NCBI RefSeq assembly: GCF_001522545.3
Contig: NC_031769.1
Coordinates: 131,271,853 to 131,335,852, forward strand
Direction: 5' to 3'
Length of the DNA: 64,000 nucleotides
Source: Parus major
Taxonomy: Eukaryota; Chordata; Aves; Passeriformes; Paridae
The translations under genes and the position numbers were made by a program. A model generated the notes under the pieces. The model did not search any database and was not told the DNA's origin. It was given only the letters and a program-made list of their open reading frames with translations. Below, piece after piece: positions 26,331 to 39,857 of the stretch. Position 1 is the first letter of the stretch. Each line of letters starts with the position of its first letter.

Positions 26331-29300
26331 AGTCTAAGTTTTATTAGACATTCAGCTATTTAATGTCCTGTTTTCTCATTTGCCTCTCACACAACTTAGT
26401 TCATTGAACTTGTGCTTGGGGTAGACAATGACAAATGAGGATAATGCATTCTGCAAAAATCTCTTTCCTTGGAAGAAAGAGGTATTTTTGTTACAAAACA
26501 GCAACATAGGAATTCACTAATTTGTGAATTTGAGAATGACTTTTAAGCTTGTTTTCTGTAGATTGCCTTTACTTCTCATTTATACTAGTGGTATAGGTAT
26601 AAGAAAATACCGAATTTACAAAATTTAGTTTCATACTCCCAACTGGAAATTGATAGTGGTGTTGTGGCTCTGCAGAATGTGTTAACCTGAGAGTTTTTCA
26701 AGGCTGTTTAGCATGTGCTACATTTTAAATCATAAGACTATTGTCTGAGCTGGTTTTGATGTCACTTTGTGTTTACTAATTTTCATTTATATTTAGCATC
26801 TTTATGAATGGAATGAGTTCTATTCATTTTAAATGTACTCTAATTGCAAACAGACATGAATGAATGCTTGTAATTAGCTAGGAATGAGAACAATGAGTGT
26901 CTGCATTACAATAAAGACTTAGAGGTTAAATGATCATTCAAAGCTTCTGTGCAGCATTTAGTTATTAAACATTTAGAACTTCTGTTCAGATAAGAGTTTG
27001 AATAACATATGTTTAGGAATAATGATGCTCACAAAATATCTGTTTCTAGAGGTAGCATTCTATTAATGCCTCTGGTACAGGTATAGTTTTGCTGAAGGAG
27101 GAATTTGAGATATGAAGTTTATTTTTTCTATCCCTGCCTTCCCCCTGCTACAAATACCTTAAACTTATGATAGCCAATCCCAAGTTTCTGGAATCCCAAA
27201 ATGATCACTCTTACAAAGGAGTAATAAGTGTTTCAGGTAAGATGTATGTCACTGAGAGGGTTCTGAGTTCTTAATTAGTTCCTAAATTTATTCCCAGGAA
27301 ACAGAAAACAAAGGGGGAAAACTTCAGATTCTATTTATAATGCCATGCAAATGACATTGAATCTTTTCAGGAAGTTCAGGTATTGGATCAACATCAAGAT
27401 GCTAACTGTCGAGAGAATACTGTATTCTTGAGTAGTGTATGATCTTTAATTGTACACTAAAAATTTCCATTGGTTTTGGTGAAAAGGTTTAGAGGTTACC
27501 AACACTTGAGTTTGTGTCTCATTGCTGGAAGATTTTTTTTTGCAGCTGGACTCGGAAAGTTAATCTTAGTAAAAATACAGAAAAAAGTAGTCAGACAGAA
27601 AATGTAAGATTGTTACAATTTCAGGGATACTATATTCGATTTTAGAATCTATGTTAAAAGCAATCACACAGTCAAACTTTCTGGTCATTCTGGAAGAGAA
27701 TTTTGACATTTATAGAAATGTATGTACTACTTTCAGGAACACTGGGATATACTTTTTGAACCAGAATAAGAGGGGAAAGAAATGTTCCAACAACTTCTAT
27801 TGATTTAAACTGTAATTTATGTATGGTCTCAGAGGTTAGATAGTTTACTCAGAGGAATAGTAACAATGAGAAGTTTCCCTATGAAACACAGTTAAAAGTT
27901 AAACAAACATGGAATTCATTGAATAGTAGTACAATTTTTATTAGATTGTGATCTTGCATTTTTGGAATCCAGAGTTCTTTCCTGGAGCCTATTTAGAGAA
28001 TAGATGTTTTGTTTTCACTGAGAAATGGGAAAAGTTACACAGATCAGATCTCATTTCATTCTTAATTATACAATGCAGGCAAAAGTGAAATTCAAGGGCT
28101 TTTTTCCACTGGTTATTAAACCAATTTTCTGAATTAACTGTAAAAAGACACTGAAGGAAATTAACACCCAAAGCAAAAATAAATGTATGATATCACTACA
28201 GCCTTGAAATTTAGAACAGCCTGGTTCATCAACCTGCATTGTACTCTGGAATGTCAAACCCATTGGACCCAAAACAGCAATATTTTCATAGGCTGAGTAA
28301 ATCCACAACTCCCTCAATCTGGAAATGTCTCAGATTCAGCCACTGGCCACTACAGAGAATCATATGTGACAGGACCTAATGCAAATTAATCAAAACTATT
28401 AATATAATTTAATGGTTAATATAGTTTTAGCTTTTAAAACTATTGGCATTCTCAGCCAAGACATGATATTTTGATCAGAAACCCTTATAGCTTAGATTGA
28501 AAGAAAATATTTTAACTAATTTTTATAGCAGATAATTTAAATGCTTTTATGCTTCTGCTTAGAGTGTGAATTATGAAATAGAAACTATTTGAAAGAATTT
28601 TAATTCTGATAAAAAAATCAAAATTGTTGAAGATTAATTTTGCCGATGTGTTCTGTAGTAGTTTTTCTATTTTTTTCTTTTTTTTGTATGTGTTATTTCC
28701 TTTATTGATTAGACCAGATGAGTTGTTTTCTGTTTAGAAGGCATTTGCTAAAGTATTTGTTTTTTTTAAAGACAGGTAGTATTATCTGAATATTGGTTTA
28801 AAAACCTTAAAAGTTGGATGTTTTAAGCACAGAGAGAGTGGAATGTATGCAAAATTGTCAGTAGTTTCAAAACTGGCTGTGCTCAGAGGACTGGATTATG
28901 TTCATCACTGGAGTCCAAAGCTTGCTCACTGAAACAAGTACAAGCCCCCAGTTTAGTTGGCATCTGTGATGCAGCCCTAGAATCACTTTGCTTGGTCATT
29001 GTAAATACATCTGTACAACATGAGAAAGAAAAATGTGCACAAAAATTATCAATTTAAATAAACTCTTCAAACTAGGAGAGCCTTACTCATTCAAGGAGTA
29101 CAAGACAAGGACATACAAAATGTTCCAAGTATTATCTAACTTTGGTTCATTTTAAAATAAAGGTGTAAATAGCAAGCAAACCCCAACAGAGTACTGAAAA
29201 AAAGAGAAATGTATACAGAAATAGCAAACCATTCTGATAAAATGTACATTGGAATATTTTATTTCTTAGTGGAACATTGTTCCAGGCATATAAAACCAAT

Positions 29301-29694
29301 GGAAAAGACCATTTCCACTATTGTAAACTATGTTTTAAATAACTAGTAATGCAGACAGTTTATAATAATGTTTTATTTATGATTCTAACTTTTCAATGCA
29401 TCAAATGAATCACCAGACAACATCTATTTTTAAAGAAAACCACTCATGCATTCTCTCAGTAGCATGTAAACTGGGCATTGTATTTACCTCAAATATTTCA
29501 TGTGGTCAGAGACATTACATCTCAGGTAGATAAGATTGTATCATAGTAATTTCCTGTGTGAACTATAAATTCTGTAGAATATGTAAATAGAGAATTCAAT
29601 GCTATCTACAAGTATTCCCATTTATATTTTTATTCAACTAAATATATGCTCAGGGAAAAAAACCCCAGTATTTTATGTTTTATTCTCATAAAAG

Positions 29695-29880
29695 AGGTCT
29701 TAATAATAGTATAATAATGTCATAATATAATGATATTATCATCATAATAGCATCATCAGCATCACAGATAATGTATATCTTCTATATTATTTTATACAAA
29801 ATATAATAGAATAAGGTAGTAACATAGGCATGATTCCCTCATAAAATCTTAAATAAAATATAGTTAATAATAATAGAATT
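29695..29880. repeat. AT-rich low-complexity stretch with ATAATA and CATCAT units
   Basis: It is dominated by TAATA/ATAAT and ATCATCA motifs. There is no clean repeat unit. Confidence 0.7.
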
Positions 29881-30057
29881 TCTAATTCTCAAGATTTATG
29901 TGAACAGCAACACCAAATCAGAAAAAAATTAATGATTTCTTGATAAATAGACTATTTGAAAGTATTGTCATTAAATTTTTATGCATTACTGTTGTATTTC
30001 TCACTTATTTTTCTTTACCTGGGTTTTCACTTCCTGTTTAAATCTTAGAATCTGGGC

Positions 30058-30079
30058 TTTTTTTTTTTTTTTTTTTTAG
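30058..30079. repeat. T homopolymer, about 22 nt
   Basis: An unbroken T run followed by AGCAGAAATTG, with a second 10-T run about 20 nt further on. It resembles a pyrimidine tract plus AG acceptor, but no coding exon follows. Confidence 0.85.
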
Positions 30080-33000
30080 CAGAAATTGTATTGTGTTTTT
30101 TTTTTGGAAGAGAACTTGAATTTTTCAAGCCATTTAGCAGTCCAGCCTTACAGCTGAAGCCCTTGTCCTGCCAGCACCCTGTTCATTATGCAATAGTGAT
30201 CCAGAGCCTTGTGTGTAGAGCGGGTGCAGGACACAAGTCTGCTCCAAAAAGGGACTCTTTGTAAGGCTGGTTTTGAAGAGAACAGAAACAAATTCATGAT
30301 ATTTGTTATTTCTGTTCCTCTTGTATCCTTTGCAATAATCCTTCTCTAGGATTGGAAGAATGGAAGAAATCTGAATCCATTTCACACAGTTAAATGTCAC
30401 AGTCTGAGAAGTACTAACTTATTGTCTGCTGTGTATTTTTTAAGCTCTAGTGTATATGATTTTCACCTGGTGAGTATCTTAGAGATAATAATGTTACAAA
30501 ATTGCTATTTAACAAGCAAAACAACATATCAAGTTCAAAGTAATTGCCAGTGTATTTGAAATAAATTACAGAGTTAAAATGATTTTTTAAATTCACCTGC
30601 TAGCAGCTGAGTCCAGGGTTGCGTATTTCACTAAAGCTGGTGACAGAACAAGCGTCTATGAAAGCTCTTTCTGCAGGAGATGCTTGGAATGCCATCTACT
30701 GTTGAAAAAGTAAAAATCCAACCCAAAAGCAACTCCAAACCCTTAGGAGAAACTTTTTTTTAATGGTTTGTTCTAAAATGAAACTCTACTTAAATTAGAA
30801 TTCAACTAATGTTCTGAAAAGGTCCTAACGTGTTTGATTTCAATATCCTAGCTTTTGTATAAATTTTAAAATTGGGCTTTCTGGTTCATTTTATGAATTC
30901 CTTGAGAATTTCAGTTAACTGCAAAACATTTTGAAGCATAAGTAAAAAATAAAGTCTCATCTTTCCAATACAGAATTAATAAAAAAATTGCATTAAGTAA
31001 CAAAAGTTGTATGCAGACACTGAAATAAATATCCCTCAAAAATCCTTATGATTAAAATTTTCATTTAAAATATTTAAGCCTTTCTTGAATGCTTTTTAAG
31101 AAAAAACTATTGTAGGACAAAATCTTATTTGGTATTTGATTTTCCATTATTGAAGTTCACTGTGGTAAAATTGTGTTTGGATATTAGAGATTTACTAAAG
31201 TTTGATTAGTCTTGTACACGTGTATATCACATTTGGATGTATTTATGCATGTGTTATTATTATAATAGTGGGAAATGTTTTCATTTTGGTCATGAACAAG
31301 ACTATATAATTCACAGAAATCTTGTTACAGTCATCCTTATTTCCAGAAGTTAAACATGGCTCGCTGTAATGCAGCTTTTGTGGTACATTCCACATATCCT
31401 GTAGGCAAGAATGTAAACTACTTTTTTTCTCTTTACACAAAATTTATAAGATTACACTGGCAGACCTAAGTTCTATTCCAGCACTACTGTGGAGAAACCT
31501 GACTTTTTGAAAATAGATACAATGGAATGCTAGTCAAAAATTAATCTTTGCTAGAGTTTTGGTCGTAGAAATATCTGTAACTTCAACATTTTTTCAACTC
31601 AAATCACACCCAAGACTTGCTATGAGGTCCCCATAATTACAGAAAATTGCCTCTAATAACCAATGTTATGTGACAATTGAACAATTTTGTGTCTATTCCA
31701 GAAAGTCCAATACTTTTTTCAGATTTGATGCCTGCTGTCTCAGATTGTTTTCTTTTAATTCTGTAAGTCATCTGCCTGAAATATCCACATATCTGCAGCA
31801 TTTAGGACAGTAACACTAAATTGGAGAAAAAAATTAAATTCAAATTAAACTATTTCCCTCCAATGAATTGAAATATGCATGTCCTTAAAGCTCAATCAGC
31901 TAAAACATCCTAAGTGAAGGCAGTTGCTACTTATCTAGAGGCCATGAACAAGTGTCAGGCTCCCATGTGAGGTGTTTAAGGCTGTATAAAATATGAGCAT
32001 TGAGATCAGAGAGAAGTCAGGCATTTCAGATTGTGTGAGGGAGACATTAGTATGATCAAATATACAGCAGGACACAGCTGTCTCACAGGCGAACTTTTTA
32101 AAGAAATTGAAAGTTATTTGTAAGAACATTGCTCTTTCTTTTTTCCCCTAAATTTTTTTGTCTGAAAAAGGGTCTACTGACAGAACAAACTGATTAGATT
32201 CAAGGAGGTATTTATTTGAATCTCATGTCCTTGAAATGGATTTAGAAATTCATTATAGTGAAAAATTACACATTTAGCTGCTCTTTAAATGAGCTAATAG
32301 ACCCTGAATGGGTAAACTACTTCTAAAGAAATATTTACTATGGTTCAGGGATTCCTTAAACTTGTGTACTCTTATTATCTGCTGGCCTTGACATCCTTCT
32401 TATGCCTCAATTTGATCTTGATTTTGCTCCTACTGCATTTCTAATATAGGCTAATTTTTTGTTTTATGTCTTGCAAGTTAGCTGGTCTGATCTTGCAGCT
32501 GTTATATACGATGCTAGAGATGAACAAGATATTGGATGCTTTGCCTAGAAAAAAGCAAATCTTTTTTTTGAAACTCCTAATTCAAAAGTATTAGTAATGT
32601 GCCAATCTGAAAAAACCGTCTGAAGTTTTAGGATTGAAAGACACGACTTCAACCAAGATAATTCCTTTGTTAAGATTGTTTATACTGTTTTCTAATTGTT
32701 GCCCCTCTTTGACAACTTCATGTGATCCAAGACTTTCTATTATTAATTGTTTTAGAATTTTTGTTTTTTCAGGTTTTTGTACATGCCTCATTCCCTCAGC
32801 AGACACATGATACCTATGTGGGGAGCAGCTGGCCTATTCTACAGGGCAACAAATTATAATGCTGAGGGCTTACAAATTCTGTCTTAGAAATTCCCACTTA
32901 CCCTGTGAGAACCAAAATACTCTTTTCCTTACTAAATATAAGAAAAAAGCTGCAGCAGTCCACTTTAAACTATGTGGTAGGTTTAGACAAACAATAGATT

Positions 33001-33114
33001 TTTAACATAGATCTTTTAATATCACCTGCCTGGTCTAGGCCTCCAGCTTGCAATTTTGTATAACCTTCAGAAGTGAGCATTGATCCATGAATTAATTTTG
33101 AATGGTGTATAACA

Positions 33115-33175
33115 TATGTTATATACAGTGTATGTATATACTGTATATACATGCAGTATAACTGTATATAACATA
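33115..33175. repeat. Nested palindrome (15-bp outer arms, 10-bp inner arms)
   Basis: The outer arms TATGTTATATACAGT (33115-33129) and ACTGTATATAACATA (33161-33175) are exact reverse complements. Inside them, ATGTATATAC (33132-33141) and GTATATACAT (33143-33152) form a second hairpin with a one-base loop. TA-rich. Confidence 0.9.
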
Positions 33176-34400
33176 ATGGCTACTGTTCAGTGTAGTACTT
33201 ATTTGTTATTACAGTTGTACTGTAAGAATTTTCTCATGTTCTGATTGGTGAGTCTGACACTCAGTTTTATAATTTTACTATGAACACCATAACAACTAGC
33301 AAGGAGGAAGTCTGGCTGAGTTAAGACATGTGAGAAGTGAGAGAACTTTAATTTACAGAACACAGTATCTACCTCTCCTATCCCAGAAAAGAACGATAGG
33401 AAACATTTCTGCCCTGAAGAATTCATGAGCTAAGCTAAACAGAATCTGATTTATTTTGCTGATTCTGAAATAATCAAAACATACTGTCAGTTTCTTCAGT
33501 TTTAGAGTTAAAAGTACAGGGCTGTTGAGCACTGTTTTTGGTCACAGTGAGCCCCATTTTAGTAGATACCTTATAAAAATATTAGTGTCAAAATTTCACT
33601 TTGCGACTTGTTTGTCTGGAACCTTAGATAAACAATCCCATTTCTAATCGACATCTAAATGTCAGAGTAGGCTTGATCTCACAGAAGTTGTTATTTTTGT
33701 GTGTGATGTTCATTTGAGGCTCATTCAGGGAGCTCATTCAGCTTCGACTATTATACAGAATCATGTCTGTGCTTATCTGTAAAGTATGTATGGTGCCTTC
33801 TTGTAGTTTGTTGTATGTCTTTAAGGTAAATTTAGTTTGGACTTCAGGGAATGTTTAACTTTTCAAGCTTGGATTTAGGTAGGTTTTAAATTTATTCTGT
33901 GTACCAGATATTGTTTCTAGCCCAAGTACCCAACTTCTCCACCTGCTTGTTTACTAATATCAAATGTCCAGTTATCACTCAGCTACTGATTGTGGAAGTG
34001 CTTTTCTGGAAAGTACTGTACTTTAGTTACAAACAGAACAAAATTACAGTAAAATCACCTGCATATATCTTCAGGAAAGATATTGCTTTGTTGTCCAAAA
34101 TATAAACCTTCTCAATTCAACTACTTATACTCTCTAAATTAATAAAACAGTTGGAACAGTAATATAAATTAAAGACTTTAAGTCTGATCGAAATAGTTAA
34201 ACTGCATGTTGTTATGTGTATGAACATATAGCATCAATAGGGTAATCAGTGCAAAGAATCATTTCAGTTAATAGATAATATTTTACAGTTATATAATTGG
34301 CATGGATTTATATTTGCCCTCCTTTCTTTGAGTCAAACATACTTACATAATTTAACTTAATTAATCTGTAGAGGTGCTTTCTCAAGAAAACAGTTGTGTT

Positions 34401-34417
34401 TGTGTGTGTGTGTGTGT
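34401..34417. repeat. (TG)n microsatellite
   Basis: Eight or so TG units extending a GTTGTGTT lead-in. Confidence 0.85.
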
Positions 34418-34502
34418 TAACTCCCCTGTTCTGTCAAGAGTGGACGCAGACAAAGTTACGTATTGTGCTTGTGCCGTGTCTTGACTTCCCATGTGCGAGT
34501 GT

Positions 34503-34518
34503 AGTGACTGCAGTCACT
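34503..34518. repeat. Perfect 16-bp palindrome AGTGACTGCAGTCACT
   Basis: Exact self-complement with no loop, in a locally CpG-richer patch (34425-34610). The half site GTGACT is AP-1/CREB-like only in a loose sense. Confidence 0.85.
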
Positions 34519-34586
34519 GCAACTAATCCTTTCTTTCTGTTCATTTGGTGCAGGGCATATAACTGAAATACTGTTACGAAGATTTA

Positions 34587-34600
34587 GGGGGGAGGGGGGG
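34587..34600 (+). repeat. G-run GGGGGGAGGGGGGG
   Basis: Fourteen purines, thirteen of them G, followed by AAAGAAAGAG. This is the strongest G cluster in an otherwise AT-rich window. It has only two long G blocks, so a four-tract quadruplex is possible only by splitting them. Confidence 0.85.
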
Positions 34601-37600
34601 AAAGAAAGAGTCCACGGGAGGCAGTCTAGGAAAATGGATTAATGGACCTTGCATTCCAAGACAGGGTGGTGGAAACCTCTGAATGTTCACTGGAACTGAT
34701 GATCTTCCCTCTTTTTCAGCACAGTTAAAATGAGGGAATGGGTATCCCCAGAGTGGTTTGGATATACTTATGCACTGAATGCAGTTTTTTGGAAAGGAAT
34801 TATGGAAGGCAGAGGGAAAAAAGAGGGAAAGGAGGTTAGAATTTTATCACTGTTTCTTTAAATCTATTTTATTTGCAGTGCCATTTTCAAGGTTATAAGT
34901 TTCAGGGGAGGAAGTTGTTCTAAATTAAGAAATATTGCCACTGGTAAATACTTTTAGAAATCATGATGTTCATATACTATGACAACGGGAGTATATAAAT
35001 TCCAGAGAAAGCTAGTTACATACCTTCCTTAAAATCTTTTCACTAGCTGTGCATTGAAAAGACATTTGGTAATATCAAGTGATTTTGGAATATTTCAAAT
35101 CTGTTTATAATTGTAGACAGTTATTGAAGAAAGAGAGAGAACACTTCAAAGATGTTGGCACCTTGACTCTTGAAAAGGCTGTGTCTCTGTACTGTCATCA
35201 GGGTTAGCGGGGTCTGGAATGCAAAGAAAGAAAATTATTAATCCTGAGAATAGTATTCAGTTTAATTCACTTTATAATAGAAGTGGTTATGAAGTAGTTA
35301 GCATTCATGCTGCTGTCTTTATTTGAAAGATAGCAGCTTTATAGATTTTTATTGCATATAATATAAATCTGGGTTTGAGACAAAATTATTTGCTGCTGTT
35401 TTCTCTCAACTATTTCTGTTTCTTTATGGTGAACAAAGCTGGAGGTCAATGTCAGTGTGGTATCTGCAGATGAAGCAAAATGTGACAAATCTTTTTATAG
35501 ATCTCAGACTATTCCTCATCCTTCCTCTATGATTTGCTTTAGGAAAACCAGATAATTTGGCACATTAATATTTAATCTTATGTTGATTCTTAATTAAGTT
35601 TAGTGTAACATGCATTGCTCATTGGGACTACTGCATGTATATCCTGCTTTTCCATTAGGATCTATGTTCTCTAAACTTAAAAATTTCATACAAATGTCAT
35701 ACTCTCTGGATTTCCTAGGCAATATATTTAATAAACATAACTACTCTAGAAGCACCAACAACTTCATAAAATTGATACTAGCAACATTACAGCATTAATA
35801 GTAATAAAAAGTATATTTAGTGTTTTTTTTCATGGATGAGTTCCAAGCAAAAGATTTACTTTCTTTTCCAATCTTCTCAATTTCAGTGAAAGGGCTAGCA
35901 AAAAAACTTCCATCCTGGTCTATCCTAATCCACTGAGTTGGTTAGGAAATAAGGAAAACATAGACTATTATTGAGCAAAAGACGGAAAAGACTGTTCTGT
36001 TCTCATATTCATTCCTTGTGCCAGTGGGAATAGCCTTAATCTTTGAGGAAATTTTTAGTACACAGAGAGGATCTAACATCAAAAACTGTTCAATGAGACT
36101 TGAGATTTTGCTTAATGATTCCAGCTACTGGAAAAGATCAAAGGGGTCTGGCACTTGCACTGTGTAGGCTTGCAGAGGAACACAAGAGTAATGGTGCTGT
36201 TTATGCTTCAAAGGGCAGAGGTTTTCGATAACAAAGTGCAAGGTGTAAAAATTCTTTATTGTTGGCAAGTAGAAAAATCCTGGCTTGTTTTCAAGTGGAG
36301 TAGTGTATAGAGTTGTGATCTTTGCAAAAAAGAAAAAAAAAATTTGGATAAAATTTTCAAACTCCTCTAACATTTTTAAAATAGGTGGTAAAGTGCTTAA
36401 TATTCTGTGCCATTAGAATGCATTGTCTCAGTCACTGTCGATCAGATAAATTATCTGCAGCCTGTTGGTGGTTTTAGTGAGCAGGTGTTGATCAGAATTT
36501 GTTTCTAGTGAATAACGAAAACTGGCACCGTTCTCGGTAGAGTTTTGAGTGGATGGAATTGAGAAGACATATGAAGGTTAAATGAAGACAGGTAGTCTGG
36601 GAGGAGCAGAAGGTAGTTATACTCCTTGAGGTATTTCAGTTGGTCTGTTGAGAAAATGGAAGTCTGGGGGTTTGCTGACCTGGCAAGACACTTCTTTTAA
36701 GCAATTGTTTGTTGCTGATTTTTGAAAGAAAGGTAGAAAGCAATGCATAAATATGGGAGTACACAATCCAGTGAAACACAAAGCAGTTCTTGTAACCAAA
36801 GGAAATACAACTGTATGTGTACATGTACAGGGTTCAAGTTATCTGGAGTCTCTTTAGTCCTTTTCTGCCTAGAAAAAGATATTTAAACCACAGCAGTGTT
36901 AAAAATACATTCAGTGCATTTCATCTAATATATAATTATTTCTATCAGTTGCTACAACTTGTAATTTCATCTGAATGAAGCCTTTTGGAAGAAAAAGTAG
37001 CAGAAATTAGTCTGTGGTTTTCTGATTTAGAGCCAGAATCTGTATCCATTCTCTGACCTTGAGAGATAAATACCTGGCTGTGCACTTGAAGGGTTCAGGC
37101 CTGTTGACCTACAATGTTAATACTAATTTAAAATCATATGGTAGAATCTATTAATTCAATAGATTTCTTAATAACTTCTTTGCAAATCGTAGTTTGCCTT
37201 CCACGCTCGTTGTAAAGTCAAGGAAGATAATTTCCTAATCCAGGAACTGAAGGATGTATGGAGAGTGCTCAAGGAATGCGTCACTGTTATATAATAATGG
37301 AAGCTCTTGTCCTCACATAACTGCAGTGTTGGAAAGTGTATAGTGAATGAGACAGAATTCTAGGAGGCGAAAAGATTAATTTTTGAGAGAGATATTTTGA
37401 ATTGTAGGGTCATATAATATCCTGACTTAGAACACAGTGTTCCTATAAAATTCTGAGAAATTAATTTTAAATGCAGGTTTTCAACATGTCTGATAATAGA
37501 CAATGTGTTTTATTTAGTGGTGCAAAACTATAGATTGTAAGATTTCTCAAAAATCCCAAGGGTTTGCAGTTGCAGTTGAAGCCACCAGATATATACTATT

Positions 37601-38071
37601 ATGTAAATATGCTAGATCCTGTTGAAAAAAAATAGTTCAATAGAACAATTCACAATGAAGTAATAACTTGAAAGAGTCAAGTACATATGTTTGGAAATCA
37701 TGTATGGAAAGGAATATACAGATTAGTGATGTATTCATTTTTCAATGTCCAGTTGTCAGGGAGGTCACATTTCAGTGTCTAGTTCTGTGTAGGCAACTTA
37801 GGAGCTCTGAATTATTATCTAGGAGTTTCCTTTTCACAGCTGACCACAGAACCTGAATGCTCATAATCTTGGGGATCTAAATTAAATGTCCTGAACTACC
37901 TAGTGAGAAAAGTATGGACATGCTCTAATTTCCCATCCCTTCTATTTCTCCTGCTTTGAATTTTCTACATTGAAAAACTAGTGTGGATTCTCTTGATTAA
38001 AAAGATAATTATATGACTAAAATGCATGGTAGAGTGGAATTGCAATGGCATGAGACATTTTTATGTTTACC

Positions 38072-38087
38072 TTTTTTTTTTTTTTAA
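38072..38087. repeat. T homopolymer, about 16 nt
   Basis: A simple T run, followed at 38115-38135 by a TTTA microsatellite. Confidence 0.8.
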
Positions 38088-38114
38088 TATATCTGCTGGG
38101 TTTTGTGGGGCTGG

Positions 38115-38135
38115 TTTATTTATTTATTTATTTTT
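38115..38135. repeat. (TTTA)n microsatellite
   Basis: About five TTTA units. Confidence 0.85.
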
Positions 38136-38574
38136 GTACTGGAATGTTACTTTGTATATACATTTCTAAAGTGCTGAGGAGACAAAACCATGCTAGAAGA
38201 TATTTTACTGTGTGTTGTCCCTTTCAGTACTCTGTTTTGGAAAGGTTACTGTTTCTCATGGCCCACTTATTTAATTCTTATGTAGTCACTGAATTCTGTT
38301 TATGGAGATACTTCCTGTGATATCATATGGTGGAGGAGATATGGAGCTATTTCGGTAAGCTTTAGTTTTCTGTGCAACACCAAGCACCCACTTAAAATGA
38401 TGAGCCTGTACTTCCTGTTTAGTTAGGTGAGAGTATTCCCTATAGAGATATTCAGAATATCTGTACAGGAACCTTTTCGGGTTTTTGAACATACAGGGAA
38501 AGTAGTACCTGACTCGATATTTATGACCAATATCTGCAATAAGAGGATGTAAATATGTCTCTATTCTTGTTTTT

Positions 38575-39175
38575 TGTCATGGCTTAACCCCAGTCAGTAA
38601 ACAAGGCCCAGGCAGCTGCTCACTCCCTCCCTCACCATAGGATCAGGGAGAGAATCAGAAGAGTAGAAGATAGAAAACTTGTGGGTTGAAATAAAGACAG
38701 TTTGATAGAGGAAGCTCCTCACACAAGCAGAAAAAAATGAAGAATTAATTCACTGTTTCCCATGGTGTTCAGCCATCTCTAGCAGAGCAGAGCCCCATCA
38801 GGTTTAACATTACTTGGGAAGACAAACTCCATCGCTCCAAATATCCCCCCACTACCTTCCTCCTACTTCCCCCAACTTTATTTACTGAGCATGATGTTAT
38901 ATGGACTGGAATATCCCTTTGGTCAGTTTGGGTCACCTGTCCCAGCTGAGCACAGGTGTTGTGTCTCCTCCCAACCTCCCTTGCACCCCCAGCTTCCTCA
39001 CCAGGGTGGCAGTACTTGAGGCAGAAAAGGCCTTGGCTCTGTGTAAGCCCTGCTCAACAGTAACAAAAACACCCCTATGTGATCAACCCTGTCTGTCTTC
39101 AGCACAAATCCAGAACACAGCCCCATACCAGACACTGTGAAGAAAATTAACTCTACCCCAGCTGAAATCAGCACA
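38575..39175 (-). mobile_element. ERVL-type solo LTR (avian endogenous retrovirus)
   Basis: The segment begins TGTCATGGCTTAACCCC and ends in CAGCACA, i.e. TG...CA-bounded in either orientation. It matches the layout of a widespread avian ERVL LTR that I recall: CAGCTGCTCACTCCC near one end, then TGGGTTGAAATAAAGACAGTTT, the TTGGTCAGTTTGGGTCACCTGTCCC block, and CCCAGCTGAAATCAG at the other end. The usual orientation of the family puts the CAGCTGGG end first, so the element is called minus strand. There is no internal retroviral sequence on either side, hence a solo LTR. No clear 5-bp target duplication was seen. It ends 714 bp before the first RIMS2 exon of the window. The exact family name is not certain. 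Confidence 0.8.
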
Positions 39176-39857
39176 GGTTTGGTATAGAACACCAGCTTGC
39201 TCACTTAAGTTAGAGTACATATTTTAGATGGAATATTCTCCGTAAGACAGTGGACAACTATTAATCAGTACTAAACAGACCTGCTCTATGCATTATCCAG
39301 TTATTTCTTTAAGCAAATCGTAGTAAAGTTCACTCAAGAGTTAAATTACATAGCTTTTCTTCCTTAGTTTTTAGTTATGCTGTCTTCAGGTCCTGACATC
39401 ACTGCAGTTCAATGAATATAATGTAGATTTTCCTTTAATCTATTAGTTTAGTATATTGCATTCTAAATGATTTATTATGTGTTACAAATTTGCCTTGAAC
39501 TATGACAGGCAACTTGGTTGTGAATAAAAAAAGAAACAGATTGTAGTTTGCATAATCAAAGTACCTTCCTTTATATATGTAGCTGAATGTATTGCTGGAA
39601 AAGTTTTAACATGATATTATGTGCAAGAAATTGGAAGTCAGATATAGAATATTACTGATTTAATTTTTAGATATATATTAAAGTTTTCTATACTTGGCAC
39701 TCCCCACTGGTAAAACTAAATGGAAATCAGCCCATAGTACAATTTAATACAAACATATAACAAATGTTAAAGCAAATCCTTTTAACTCAAAACAGGAACT
39801 TTTCCCTTTTCATTTGATACAGATTTTAGTACTTCAGGGTAGTTGTTTTCAACATGT

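Larger units (their letters stand above)
26331..38574. other. Unique intronic sequence without recognised genes
   Basis: A long stretch nearly free of recognisable transposons, with the nested palindrome at 33.1 kb, the TG repeat, G-run and 16-bp palindrome near 34.5 kb, and AT-rich patches near 29.8 kb. No exon was recognised. Confidence 0.6.

Noticed and set aside
30058..30100. T22 followed by AG as a splice acceptor
   Set aside because: No open reading frame of the right character or donor follows, and no RIMS2 peptide can be read.
11519..39175. The two LTRs as ends of a single 27-kb provirus
   Set aside because: No gag/pol/env-like sequence in between, unequal decay, and the interval is full of unrelated unique sequence and CR1 copies.
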